From: Diplonema papillatum
Taxonomy: Eukaryota > Euglenozoa > Diplonemea > Diplonemida > Diplonemidae
Assembly: GCA_030068145.1 (NCBI GenBank)
Contig: JAPJBO010000803.1
Coordinates: 1 to 64,000 of the forward strand
Length of the DNA stretch: 64,000 nucleotides
Direction: 5' to 3'
In this document: positions 9,811 through 18,920 of the stretch, one piece after another
How the letters are laid out: the number at the start of each line of letters is the position of its first letter
Numbering within the stretch: the first letter of the stretch is position 1
Notes under the pieces: model-generated
What the model saw: only the letters and a program-made list of their open reading frames with translations
Told to the model about the DNA's origin: nothing
Databases searched by the model: none
Program-made: the position numbers and the translations under genes

Positions 9811-10776
9811 CTACATGTCCTCAATGTCCTCTTCAATCAGCAGTGCCTGCTGTTCTTCCTCCTGGGGATCATTGTCGCCCGTCAGACCCAGCCCCATGAT
9901 CTGGCGGTACTGCTCGTCCAGGTCCACGGCCGCCACTCCCTCGCCAGCAAGTGCTGCACCCTGCGCAATGGGGACCTTCACTTGCCACAAGCCAAGGTGG
10001 AGCTGTCTGCAGAGCACTGGCTTCTGGTCGTCAGCGGGCTCGTCGAGGACGTAGGTGGTTGGGTACAGACCCGATGGCACACTGCTGCCCGCGGGGACAA
10101 CACGTACGCACTCGAGAGTGACTGTTGTGCTAGCCTGTGTAAACCGGCCTTCGACGAGGGTCACATGGAACCCTTGCTCTTTTGCACCCGGCGTCGTAAT
10201 TGGGAAGGCGATGCGTATGGGCTTCGACGGCTCGTCCGCATCCGTGTTCTGGGCCTGCGTAATGGACGACAGAACGGCCAGGAGATCCGCTCCGCGGAAC
10301 GTGGGCTTAGTGGCTTGAACCACTTTGTTGTACAGCGCGTGCTTAGCATGTGTCTGCTGTCTCCACGCCGTGATCGGCTTGCTTCTGAGCGTGACACCAA
10401 CAACCTTCACATCTTGGACGTTGCGCACTTTGCTTTCAATGCGGTATTGATCCGGAAGGGTTCTCGCCTTCGTCATTGCTGTAACCTCCCCCGCTGTGAA
10501 TTTCGGCGGCTTTATGAAGTCGGTGATGACCTGCATCAACAACGGCGACTTTTTGTGGAGTCTTACTCCTGTCACCTCGGAAACGAGCTGACGCAGGCTG
10601 CTCAACCTTATCGCTGCTCCGACCTTCTTTACGAGGTATGCCTCAATAAAGTTGGAGACAACGTCGGAGGTCGCCGTGTTGTTGGCTTCGCAGTCGCTGC
10701 CATTGTCGCTGCCCTCGATCGTGCGCCTCCGCTTGTTGTCTTCAGGTGTTCGTGGCATACTTGAGGACAGTGGCAT
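9811..10776 (-). CDS. Second ORF of the 4.1-10.96 kb element (321 aa, unknown function)
   Basis: I do not recognise the family. The start MPLSSSMPRTPEDNKRRR contains a short basic stretch that could be a nuclear localisation signal. The middle is rich in lysine and threonine without zinc-finger patterns. The C terminus is strongly acidic (EEEQQALLIEEDIEDM). It is about 420 bases upstream of the 547-aa ORF on the same strand and about 95 bases inside the right inverted repeat, so it is probably the first gene of the element. It could be an accessory DNA-binding or assembly protein. The frame is intact, which suggests a fairly young copy. Confidence 0.55.
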   Translation of the reverse strand: MPLSSSMPRTPEDNKRRRTIEGSDNGSDCEANNTATSDVVSNFIEAYLVKKVGAAIRLSSLRQLVSEVTGVRLHKKSPLLMQVITDFIKPPKFTAGEVTAMTKARTLPDQYRIESKVRNVQDVKVVGVTLRSKPITAWRQQTHAKHALYNKVVQATKPTFRGADLLAVLSSITQAQNTDADEPSKPIRIAFPITTPGAKEQGFHVTLVEGRFTQASTTVTLECVRVVPAGSSVPSGLYPTTYVLDEPADDQKPVLCRQLHLGLWQVKVPIAQGAALAGEGVAAVDLDEQYRQIMGLGLTGDNDPQEEEQQALLIEEDIEDM

Positions 10777-10967
10777 CGTTGTGTTTAAGAGTGTGTGAGT
10801 CGCTGGATGATGTTTTCTTGAGGTATCAACGAACAGGTATCTGAGAAATTGGGGGAAAAGGCAAAGTCAGTCCAGAATACTGATGAGAACACAGGTATTT
10901 ACACACGAAAATCCAACTTTCACACCCGCTTTGCGGGTGTCCACACCCGCTTGGGGGGGGGTTTGGC

Positions 10968-10984
10968 ATCGTATCATATATGTC
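10968..10984. repeat. Terminal motif TTGGCATCGTATCATAT
   Basis: This motif, preceded by a G run, matches the inverted ends of the element at 24361-24848 and, inverted, ATATGAGACAATGCCAA at 1198-1214. It abuts the right end of the 6.8-kb transposon and may be the outer end of a larger composite element. Confidence 0.4.
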
Positions 10985-11179
10985 CGAAGAATCCAACTCG
11001 ATTCTCGCATCAACTCCGTGGCCTTAAAACCGCGGGGTCGAGGTGGATACAATTGACCGAGATAAGAACCAACGCTGGCAATAGCAGCGGTGTGTGGATG
11101 AAACAGGTCAATCGAGTGACCACTCGCCGGTGCCGACGAGCTGCTTGATTTAAGTGGGGGTAAGGACGCAGTCTTTTTC

Positions 11180-11508
11180 CCTCAGGGTTTATTGGGTGAA
11201 TTCTTAGATCGTAGGAAGACGAACTTCTGCGAAAGCATTCGACAAGAATGTCTTCATTAATCAAGAACGAGAGCGTGGGGATCCAAGATGATCAGATACC
11301 GTCGTAGTCCACTGCTGTAAACGATGCCGTCTCAGGATCGAGGGAAGTCATTTTGGCTCCCACGGTACTCCCCGAACGAGAAATCAAAGATTATGGGTTC
11401 AGGGGGGGGTAGTACATTCGCAAGGCTGAAACTTGAAGGAATTGACGGAATGACACCACCAGGCGTGGAGTATGCGTCGCAAACGAATCCCCGTGTGCAT
11501 CGACACGG
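11180..11508 (+). rRNA. Degenerate 18S rRNA fragment
   Basis: Diagnostic conserved words are in order: GTGAATTCTTAGATC, GCGAAAGCATTCGACAAGAA, ATTAATCAAGAACGA, GATCAGATACCGTCGTAGT, TAAACGATGCC, CTGAAACTTGAAGGAATTGA and CACCACCAGGCGTGGAG. Several conserved positions are altered (for example GTGAATTC for GTGAAATTC), and the conserved run after GGAGCCTGCGGCTTAA is lost. It is an isolated piece of the 3' half of 18S and is not a working gene. Confidence 0.85.
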
Positions 11509-11603
11509 AACCAAGCGCCCGTGCGGGGCCTCAAGCCCATCTGACAATCGATACATAAACTCATCAGCTTACCACGCGAACGTATCAGGTTCCCACGCAA
11601 CGC

Positions 11604-11696
11604 GGCATGCCCCGTTCAACAAGGTGGTGCTGCACCGCCTGATGATGAGCCGCACCAACCTGCCGCCGATGACTCTGTCGCGCCTGGCGTTGAAAC
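11604..11696 (+). pseudogene. Fragment of the ribosomal protein L18 gene
   Basis: Bases 11604-11696 are almost identical to 12162-12251 within the L18 gene (about codons 39-68, from GCATGCCCGTTCAACAAGGT to CGCCTGGCGTTGAA). There is one extra C early in the copy, which breaks the frame. Neither start nor stop is present. It directly follows the 18S debris and lies about 350 bases upstream of the intact gene. Confidence 0.9.
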
Positions 11697-11699
11697 TTC

Positions 11700-12046
11700 G
11701 TATCGTCACAGGCGAAGATGGTCTACTTTCTAGTTGTATCCTTATCAAGCAGCCTTTTACAAGCGAATGTCTAGTTGTATCATTATTTGGCAACTTGCTT
11801 TTCGAGTCACAGGACCCAAAAACCAGCGTGTCCGATACTCAAAACCGACACTACTGCTTTAGACGTTGCCCACTTTACGCCATGCACTTTAGCACACACA
11901 CACATCCACACCCATGGGCTGTATTCCGCGCAGGGATTACCTACAACTGAGCTTTCAATACATACACAGACACACACCCAGGGACAATCGTCATCCCCCT
12001 TCACACTTTCTCTTATCCCCCCAAAAAAAAAACACACAAAGCGAAG
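11700..12046. other. 5' flank of L18 copy 1
   Basis: No gene is visible. The stretch has CACA-rich runs, then an A run and ACACAAAGCGAAG directly before the L18 ATG. The same A-run plus CACA(A)GCGAAG context precedes the glutaredoxin ATG at 58200. Confidence 0.5.
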
Positions 12047-12619
12047 ATGGGCAGAGACACCACCGCCGTGAAGAAGCACCACGCCCAGCGTTCGGAGCCG
12101 TCTTCGTCGAACCCGTACATCTACTTGCTGGTGAAGATCTACCGGTTCTTGGCCCGCCGGGCGGCATGCCCGTTCAACAAGGTGGTGCTGCACCGCCTGA
12201 TGATGAGCCGCACCAACCTGCCGCCGATGACTCTGTCGCGCCTGGCGTTGAACATGAAGGGTAAGGATGGTAAGACGTGCGTTGTCGTCGGTACCGTTAC
12301 CGACGACACGAGGCTCGCCGAGGTCCCGAAGATGAAGGTTGCGGCCCTTCGCTTCACGGAAACCGCGCGTGCCCGCATCTTGAAGGCCGGAGGCGAAGTG
12401 ATGACCCTGGACCAGCTGGCCATGACCGCGCCGAAGGGGTCGAACACTGTCCTTCTCCGTGGCAAGCGCTCTGCCCGTACCGTGTACAAGTACTTCGGAG
12501 CCCCGGGTGTCCCGGGAAGCCACGCCCGCCCGCGCATCTCTTCCAAGACGCAGACCGGCCGCAAGCACGAGCGTGGCAGAGGCAGGAGAGCCTCGAAGGC
12601 CTTCAAGGTCAAGGCATAA
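12047..12619 (+). CDS. RPL18: Cytosolic 60S ribosomal protein L18 (eL18), copy 1
   Basis: This 190-residue protein is a structural part of the large ribosomal subunit. The sequence follows the eukaryotic eL18 family along its whole length: [76 protein letters not shown] and the basic C terminus [14 protein letters not shown]. Length is about the family norm. There is no intron. The ATG chosen starts the conserved N terminus and lies after an A-rich leader. A second copy at 16003-16575 differs at about four bases by eye, one of them changing a residue (Ala here, Thr there, after RFL). Flanks of the two copies are unrelated. Confidence 0.97.
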   Translation: MGRDTTAVKKHHAQRSEPSSSNPYIYLLVKIYRFLARRAACPFNKVVLHRLMMSRTNLPPMTLSRLALNMKGKDGKTCVVVGTVTDDTRLAEVPKMKVAALRFTETARARILKAGGEVMTLDQLAMTAPKGSNTVLLRGKRSARTVYKYFGAPGVPGSHARPRISSKTQTGRKHERGRGRRASKAFKVKA

Positions 12620-13044
12620 ACACACGACTGCCCCCAGAGAAGAAAGAAAGAAGAGGGAAAAGGCACGTGCACACGCACCCACACAAACACTCACGCAACA
12701 TACATCGCGAAAAAAAAAGAAGAAGAGGAGAAAAAAAAAAAAAAAAAGGAGAGCGGGCGAAGAAGGAAAACAGAGGAGACGACCGCTGTTCTTGCCTGGC
12801 TTCCCTGCTCCCGCCGTCACACACCTACGTGGTCGGGAAGGGGAGGTCCCCGCTCCTTCCAATTCCGCCGCGGGCAGTATCTTCATTCTTTTTCTTTGTG
12901 TGTGCCTGTTCTTCTTTTCTTCTCTTCTCTTGCACCCTTTCTTCGGCTTGTTTTTCTTTGTCCCATGGTCAGTTCATTTTTTTTTCTCCTTTTTGAGTCG
13001 GGAATAGTTCGTTTCTAGTTTTTTGCCTTCCCTTTCTGTCCCGT
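12620..13044. other. 3' flank of L18 copy 1
   Basis: A purine-rich stretch (12640-12780, with an A run near 12730) then a pyrimidine-rich stretch (12880-13000). No gene is visible. Presumed 3' untranslated region and spacer. Confidence 0.5.
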
Positions 13045-14395
13045 CTGTTGTAGTTCGACTGCGTGCGCGTGGAACCCTGCGGAGAGAACCTGCGAAAAAG
13101 GCATCCAACAGGGATGCCTCGACCCTTGGGGGTGTGTGTTGGTGGAAAGACGGGCCCCGAGGGGGTGAGACGTGGCCAACTGACACCCAGAATCCTGGCC
13201 CACAGAAGTGGAAGGCTTAAAAAAACTTGCTCGGGGGGGGGGGCCCTGCTGATAGGCTGTGATTGTTTTGGGTTGGTTGAGGTTAGAATGCAGAATATCT
13301 GCGTAGCGATGGCCTGCATTCGTCACTGTAGGTGACTACTTCTTCGATCGTACCATGTCGTGCTTCTGGCGTCGGACCGCTGGTAGACTGTGGTAGACAG
13401 CAGGTGTTCTTTCGATGCACTTTCAGGTAATAGGGGTGAACTTGCTCACTGGGGGAGGTCTAGAATTGGACAGCCGGCATCCAGGATTCTGGCCTTGGAA
13501 CTGTCCACAAGAACGCGTCACATCGTCCAATCTGCGAAGGCATACAACAGGAATGCCTCGACCCTTGGGGGTGTGTGTTGGTGCAAAGACGGGCCCCGAG
13601 GGGTTGATTGAGACGTGGCCAACTGACACCCAGAATCCTGGCCCACAGAAGTGGAAGGCTTAAAAAAACTTGCTCGGGGGGGTGAGCCCTGCTGATAGGC
13701 TGTGATTGTTTTGGGTTGGTTGAGGTTAGAATGCAGAATATCTGCGTAGCGATGGCCTGCATTAGTCACTGTAGGTGACTACCTCTTCGATCGTACCATG
13801 TCGTGCTTCTGGCGTCGGACCGCGGGTAGACTGTGGTAGACAGCAGGTGTTCTTTCGATGCACTTTCAGGTACCAGGGGTGGACTTGCTCACTGGGAGGT
13901 CTAGAATTGGACAGCCGGCATCCAGGATTCTAGCCTTGCACCCGTCAACAAGAACGCGTCACATCGTGTATTCTGCGAAGGCATACAACAGGAGTGCCTC
14001 GACCCTTGGGGGTGTGTGTTGGTGGAAAGACTGGCCCCGACCCGGGTTAAGACGTGGCCAACTGACACCCAGAATCCTGGCCCACAGAAGTGGAAGCCTG
14101 CTGATAGCTACCGTGATCGTTTGGGTTGGTTGAGGATCGCATGCGGAATATCTGTGTAGCGATGGCCTGCATTAGTCACTAGGTGACTACTTCTTCGATC
14201 GTACCCTGTCGTGCTTTTGGCGTCGGACCGCTGGTAGACTGTGATAGCCAGCAAGGATTCTTTCGATGCACTTCCAGGTAATAGGGATGGACTGACTCAC
14301 TGGGAGGTCTAGAATCGGACAGCCGGCGTCCAGGATTCTGGCCTTGGAACTGTCCACAAGAACGCGTCACATCGTCCTGTCGGCCTGCTGAGCCC
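13045..14395 (+). repeat. Tandem repeat of about 445 bp, three to three and a half copies
   Basis: Unit starts are marked by TTCTTTCGATGCACTT near 13408, 13852 and 14258. Each holds CCTCGACCCTTGGGGGTGTG, CCAGAATCCTGGCCCACAGA and ATGCAGAATATCTGCGTAGC. The first and last copies are partial. A further partial copy is embedded at 24434-24659. No protein is evident. Confidence 0.85.
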
Positions 14396-15135
14396 GGCAA
14401 AGCAAGGGTGGCTGGCTGCGCGCATCTCGTTACGGCAGGGCACTCCCACCACAAGCGGCCTTTGTCGTGTCGGTCGCAGTCCCTCGGTCGTCTCCTTCGG
14501 TGACAAGTCCGTCTTGCTTGTCATTGACCGTTGTTCATTGCTGAGCTGACTTTGGCCATCGACCGTCTATTTCTGGTCATTGCTGATCAGTGCGAAAAAA
14601 ATGTTGTTTTGTTTGCTTGTTGATGAGCCACCTTCGTTCACAGGTTCCTGGTTGCCGGTAAACGATGCCAGGCATTGGCAATCGATCTTCGATGATTCAC
14701 TCTCAATTAAAAAGCCGATTCTCCCGTGCACCCGTCCACAAGAGCATGTCACATCGTCCGGTCGGCGTGCAGGAGCCCGGCAAAGCAAGCGTGGCTGCGC
14801 GCGTCTCGTTACGGCAGGGCATTCCCACCACAGCCGACCTTAGTCGTGTCGGTAGCAGTCCCTCGGTCGTCTCCTTCGGTGGCAAGTCCGTCTTGCTTGT
14901 CATTGACCGTTGTTCATTGCTAAGCTGATGCCGTTCGATGACGGGAAGTTTTTGGCCATCGATCGTCAACCTTCGGTCCTTCCTGACCATTTCTGGCCAT
15001 TGCTGATCAGAATGCGAATGCTGTTTTGGTTGCTTGTTGATGAGACACCTTCGTTCATAGTTGCGTGGTTGCCGGTACATGATGGCCGTCTTCTTCACAT
15101 TGGCAATCGATCGTTGATGATTCACTCTCAAACAT
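14380..15135 (+). repeat. Two-copy tandem repeat of about 370 bp
   Basis: GAGCCCGGCAAAGCAAG starts copies at about 14391 and 14772. The copies share CCTCGGTCGTCTCCTTCGGT, TTGACCGTTGTTCATTGCT, and a TTGGCAATCGATC...GATGATTCACTCTCAA ending. The junctions reuse CACAAGA.CG.GTCACATCGTC from the preceding 445-bp family. Confidence 0.8.
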
Positions 15136-16002
15136 TGATGTTTTTTTGAGTGGTGAAATCTGAATTTTGTTTTTCCAGCCACTGGGAGCCACTGGGTGGC
15201 TCCCAGTGGCTAGCCACTGGTGGCTGGTGGCTGTCCCCCACACTGCCTAAGGTTACGTGCCGCACTTTTTCTGGGCGGTTGCTCAGTATCAGAGTTTGCA
15301 GAGGAGCTCGACGACCCGTCTGGCCCGCACGCGCGTTCCGTGCCGCGAGGAATACCCCTTCACATTGGCGCCGTCTGTCGTCCGTCACACAATGTGGGGC
15401 TGACTCGAAGGGTCACGGGCGACCCCACCAGGACGCCGCAACAAAGCGGCGAGACCGGCAGCGACCACAGTGCAGAGGCAGACCACGCCTCAAGGAGAAC
15501 GCACACGAAAGAGCAGAAAGCTCCGCTCCGGAACGCGAACGGGCGAGCGCCGACCCCCGTCCGGTCAATGGCAACATCACCAGCAAGAAAGGCATCAGCG
15601 CTGGCAAAACGAAGACGAGTGACTAATGCAGGTCATCGCTACAGACATTCTGCATTCCAACCTCAACAGCCGCACGTCACCTGCAGAGCTCCCTGGCTTA
15701 GAACCCTTTCCGAAGGAGAAGCCATCTTAGCACGGCGTGCTGATTGAATCTCGGCCACAAACTGGGAATAGAAACGAATGATTCCCGCTTTGTTGCTCAG
15801 GGAGCACTTTGGCTGAGAAGCGGATTGCACACCCTGTAAAGAGAGTAATCCCGCTGCACATTAGAGTGTCCCTAACGTTTTTTTTGACATCCAAAGGTCT
15901 CAAGGCACCAAAGCTGCTCGTCCCTCGGGATTGGCGGTAGCACACAAACGAACCCCCAAAACCAGGGATAATCAAAACCAAAAAGAAAACCAGTTAGACA
16001 AA
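15136..16002. other. Spacer before L18 copy 2
   Basis: Bases 15175-15235 hold a local GCCACTGG/GTGGCTCC reiteration. No gene is recognised in the rest. The last 100 bases are A-rich and form the leader of L18 copy 2 (GTTAGACAAA before the ATG), unlike the leader of copy 1. Confidence 0.5.
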
Positions 16003-16575
16003 ATGGGCAGAGACACTACCGCCGTGAAGAAGCACCACGCCCAGCGTTCGGAGCCGTCTTCGTCGAACCCGTACATCTACTTGCTGGTGAAGATCTACCG
16101 GTTCTTGACCCGCCGGGCGGCATGCCCGTTCAACAAGGTGGTGCTGCACCGCCTGATGATGAGCCGCACCAACCTGCCGCCGATGACTCTGTCGCGCCTG
16201 GCGTTGAACATGAAGGGTAAGGATGGTAAGACGTGCGTTGTCGTCGGTACCGTTACCGACGACACGAGGCTCGCTGAGGTCCCGAAGATGAAGGTTGCGG
16301 CCCTTCGCTTCACGGAAACCGCGCGCGCCCGCATCTTGAAGGCCGGAGGCGAAGTGATGACCCTGGACCAGCTGGCCATGACCGCGCCGAAGGGGTCGAA
16401 CACTGTCCTTCTCCGTGGCAAGCGCTCTGCCCGTACCGTGTACAAGTACTTCGGAGCCCCGGGTGTCCCGGGAAGCCACGCCCGCCCGCGCATCTCTTCC
16501 AAGACGCAGACCGGCCGCAAGCACGAGCGTGGCAGAGGCAGGAGAGCCTCGAAGGCCTTCAAGGTCAAGGCATGA
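16003..16575 (+). CDS. RPL18: Cytosolic 60S ribosomal protein L18 (eL18), copy 2
   Basis: A second intact 190-residue eL18, with all conserved blocks listed for copy 1. The ATG at 16003 matches the copy 1 start; the frame stays open upstream without conservation and I do not extend it. Similarity to copy 1 begins at the ATG and stops at the stop codon (TAA in copy 1, TGA here), with unrelated 5' and 3' flanks. Such a boundary suggests recent gene conversion, or retroposition of a coding region, rather than a simple tandem duplication. Both copies could be expressed. Confidence 0.97.
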   Translation: MGRDTTAVKKHHAQRSEPSSSNPYIYLLVKIYRFLTRRAACPFNKVVLHRLMMSRTNLPPMTLSRLALNMKGKDGKTCVVVGTVTDDTRLAEVPKMKVAALRFTETARARILKAGGEVMTLDQLAMTAPKGSNTVLLRGKRSARTVYKYFGAPGVPGSHARPRISSKTQTGRKHERGRGRRASKAFKVKA

Positions 16576-18920
16576 TCCTTCCGATTCTTCCGAGAAATGG
16601 CGGGAGAAGGAGAGGAGAGGGGGGGTGCGGGGTGTGTTCAGGCCGAGACAGTCAGACGCCGAGTACCGTCGCTCCGCCACTCTGGGACCACCCCCACCCT
16701 CCCGTCTCTGCCTCTCTTTTTGGGTTTTGTGGTATTTTTTCCTTCTGGTTGTGTCTTCTTTCCTTCGTCAGCCCCGCCTTCGTCGCCGCCGCGGGCCGCA
16801 AACACATGTACATACATCAGCTGCACTTGGAAACTGGAGACTACGTTGCACGTGGCTGGCTGGCAGCAGCTTGCGTTCAGCAAGGACGGGCCCCTTTCGG
16901 TCAAGAATTCTGCATGGAAGCGCGGCATGCTCCAAGGGGCGCTGGTAGCTCTACGCTGCCCTGGGCGTGATTCATGTTTTCCCAATGAAACAACAACGCC
17001 CGAAAAAAAAATGAAGAAGAGCAGTCCAACGTTTTCCGAAGAATCCACCCCTACGGAAAAGACGTGGTGTGGAACCGTCCATCCGTCGACGGAGTGTGAC
17101 AGCCGGTGCCGCGTGTATCGTTCAGTTTACGGTTGTTTGTGTCATGCTTGCTCTTGCCAGGGCGCTGCCGCCCGGCATTGTGCAATCCGCGTGCGCAGGC
17201 GGTACTGACGAGGGGTGTCATCAGACGCTTACGCGAGCTTCGTTGCCGTACCACCGTAGCTTAGAGTCCCTCCACCCCTGGTTGGCTGGTGTGCCCCCTA
17301 CTTCGGGGTTCGTCTTCTTTTCGATTGGGTGTGCTCTCACTGCATGATGGGGAATGGTCCTTTGGCAGAGTGTAACCATGCCAATGGAACACCCCCAACG
17401 AGGCCAGCCTTCCCGTCTCGCTTGGGCGACGGCACTTGCTCACTATTCCTTCGTTGTCCTCTCCCCACTTTTCTTGCGCAGGAACGACCGGTCTATCAAA
17501 AAGAAGCAAGAGAGAGAAAAGAAAAAAAAAAAAAAAAGGAAACAGAACGAGAGACACGCCCATCACCCCTTTTCTTTCGCGTTTCCCCTTCCAGCGGAAT
17601 TGTTAGACCCAGCTGGCATGCACTGTGCCCTACGTTCACGAGACTCATATGACGGCGTTTGGGAACACGAATCACACAGGAAAGGGAGGTCAAAATGCCT
17701 AGTGCCAGGAGCAACTTGCTCTCGAAGGATGCTGAGTTGCGCCGATCCCTGTGTTTCGTTAAGGTCAAGCGCGGGCTAAGGAGAACGAGTCGGGCCACAA
17801 ATCTTGCCATCTGCGCAGTTGCGCAGCAGCCGTGCCAGACTACCAACTGACGGCAGCTTGCCTTCTGCCCAGGAGGGGGGAGTTGGGGTTTTCTTGAATT
17901 TTGATGACTTCCACATTCAAAAAAAAAAAAACAAACAAAAGAATCAAAAACGGACGAAGGAATGTACTTGGTGTCGGTCACAAACAGTCCCGGATATGGC
18001 TAGCCATAACCCATAACGAAAGCATGCACTAAATATACAACCCGTAACCATAAAGCCCTTTCTTGCTCTAGGAGAACCCATTCATGAACGGTCACACGGA
18101 GACCCTAAAACCCCGGAATTTCAAGCGAACTTTAACTCTAAACAAAGAAGAGGGGGGAAGGCTACCCCGGCACGAACATATTATTTTTCGTAAAAATAAC
18201 TGCACACCCTCGGAAGCCTCCGGGCGGGGTAGACAAAGCCTCGGTTCAGCCTCCTTCAGCCTCGGGACAACTACAAGGCTTTAGTGCGTTGCGCTCACCC
18301 GGTCCGACTCGTACAGACCCAGTTGGAGACACGAGATCTGGACCATGAGGCTATGACTGCCGCCGGGACTACGTCACGCGGGGAATGGAGGGTGGGAAAA
18401 AGAATCGGGAAGGTGCAATAGAGCGTTCCAGGATGGCAGACCGACGGCAACAGAGTTCTAGGAATAACACACGAGCTCTAACCTTGGAGCAAACCACACC
18501 CCCGGACTTCAGCAGCCGTATACGAAGTCAATGCGGAAGTGAAAACGTGCGGGAGTAGCCAATCCCGCATTGCGGGAGTGGCACTCCCGCATTGAGGGAG
18601 TGAGACCGACCGCACAAACGACCGCAAAACCACTCCCGCAATCCGGAGTGGGCAGGACTGTCGCACGAGCCATCGATAGCAACACACGAATAGCAATAGA
18701 GCGTCCAAGGATGGCAGAGAGCTCTCAGGATAGGACCACCGATAGCAAACCTTGGAGCAAACCCCCCGGACTTCAGCAGTCATATACTAAGTCAATGCGG
18801 GAGTGAAAAAGTGCGGGAGTGGCCACTCCCGCATTGAGGGAGTGAGGCCGACTGCTCAGACGACCGCAAAACCACTCCCGCAATCCGGAGTGCGAGTCCG
18901 GGGTGCAGGAATGTCGCACG
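16576..18920. other. Repeat-bearing spacer between L18 copy 2 and the 51-bp satellite
   Basis: No gene is recognised. Bases 17958-18145 are a dispersed repeat that recurs at 24288-24935, where a mobile element interrupts it. Bases 18545-18900 contain short hairpins built on CACTCCCGCATTGCGGGAGTG and a local duplication (18470-18600 versus 18760-18890). Confidence 0.5.

Larger units (their letters stand above)
4109..10957 (-). mobile_element. Large DNA transposon candidate with about 75-bp terminal inverted repeats
   Basis: Bases 4188-4259 and 10870-10942 are inverted complements at roughly 80 percent by eye. The shared order is ACACCCG-AAAG-CGGGTGTG, then AAATACCT, GTTCTCATC and TATTCTGGAC. 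Outside the left core are three tandem copies of CACACCCGCAAAGGGCATGT (about 4125-4187); the right core is also followed by ACACCCGC. Between the ends, minus-strand ORFs encode a 321-aa and a 547-aa protein and a C2H2 zinc-finger protein. A reverse-transcriptase element is nested inside at 5394-7631. I could not assign a superfamily, and no target duplication was established. Confidence 0.55.

Noticed and set aside
1198-10984. Calling a single 9.8-kb element from the ATATGANAC end pair as a feature
   Set aside because: Only short end motifs support it, and many other repeats lie inside, so it is reported as a finding only.
11807-12886. 359-aa minus-strand frame opposite L18 copy 1 (and its counterpart at 15994-16680)
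   Set aside because: Antisense shadow of the GC-rich L18 coding region; both copies show it because they are duplicates.
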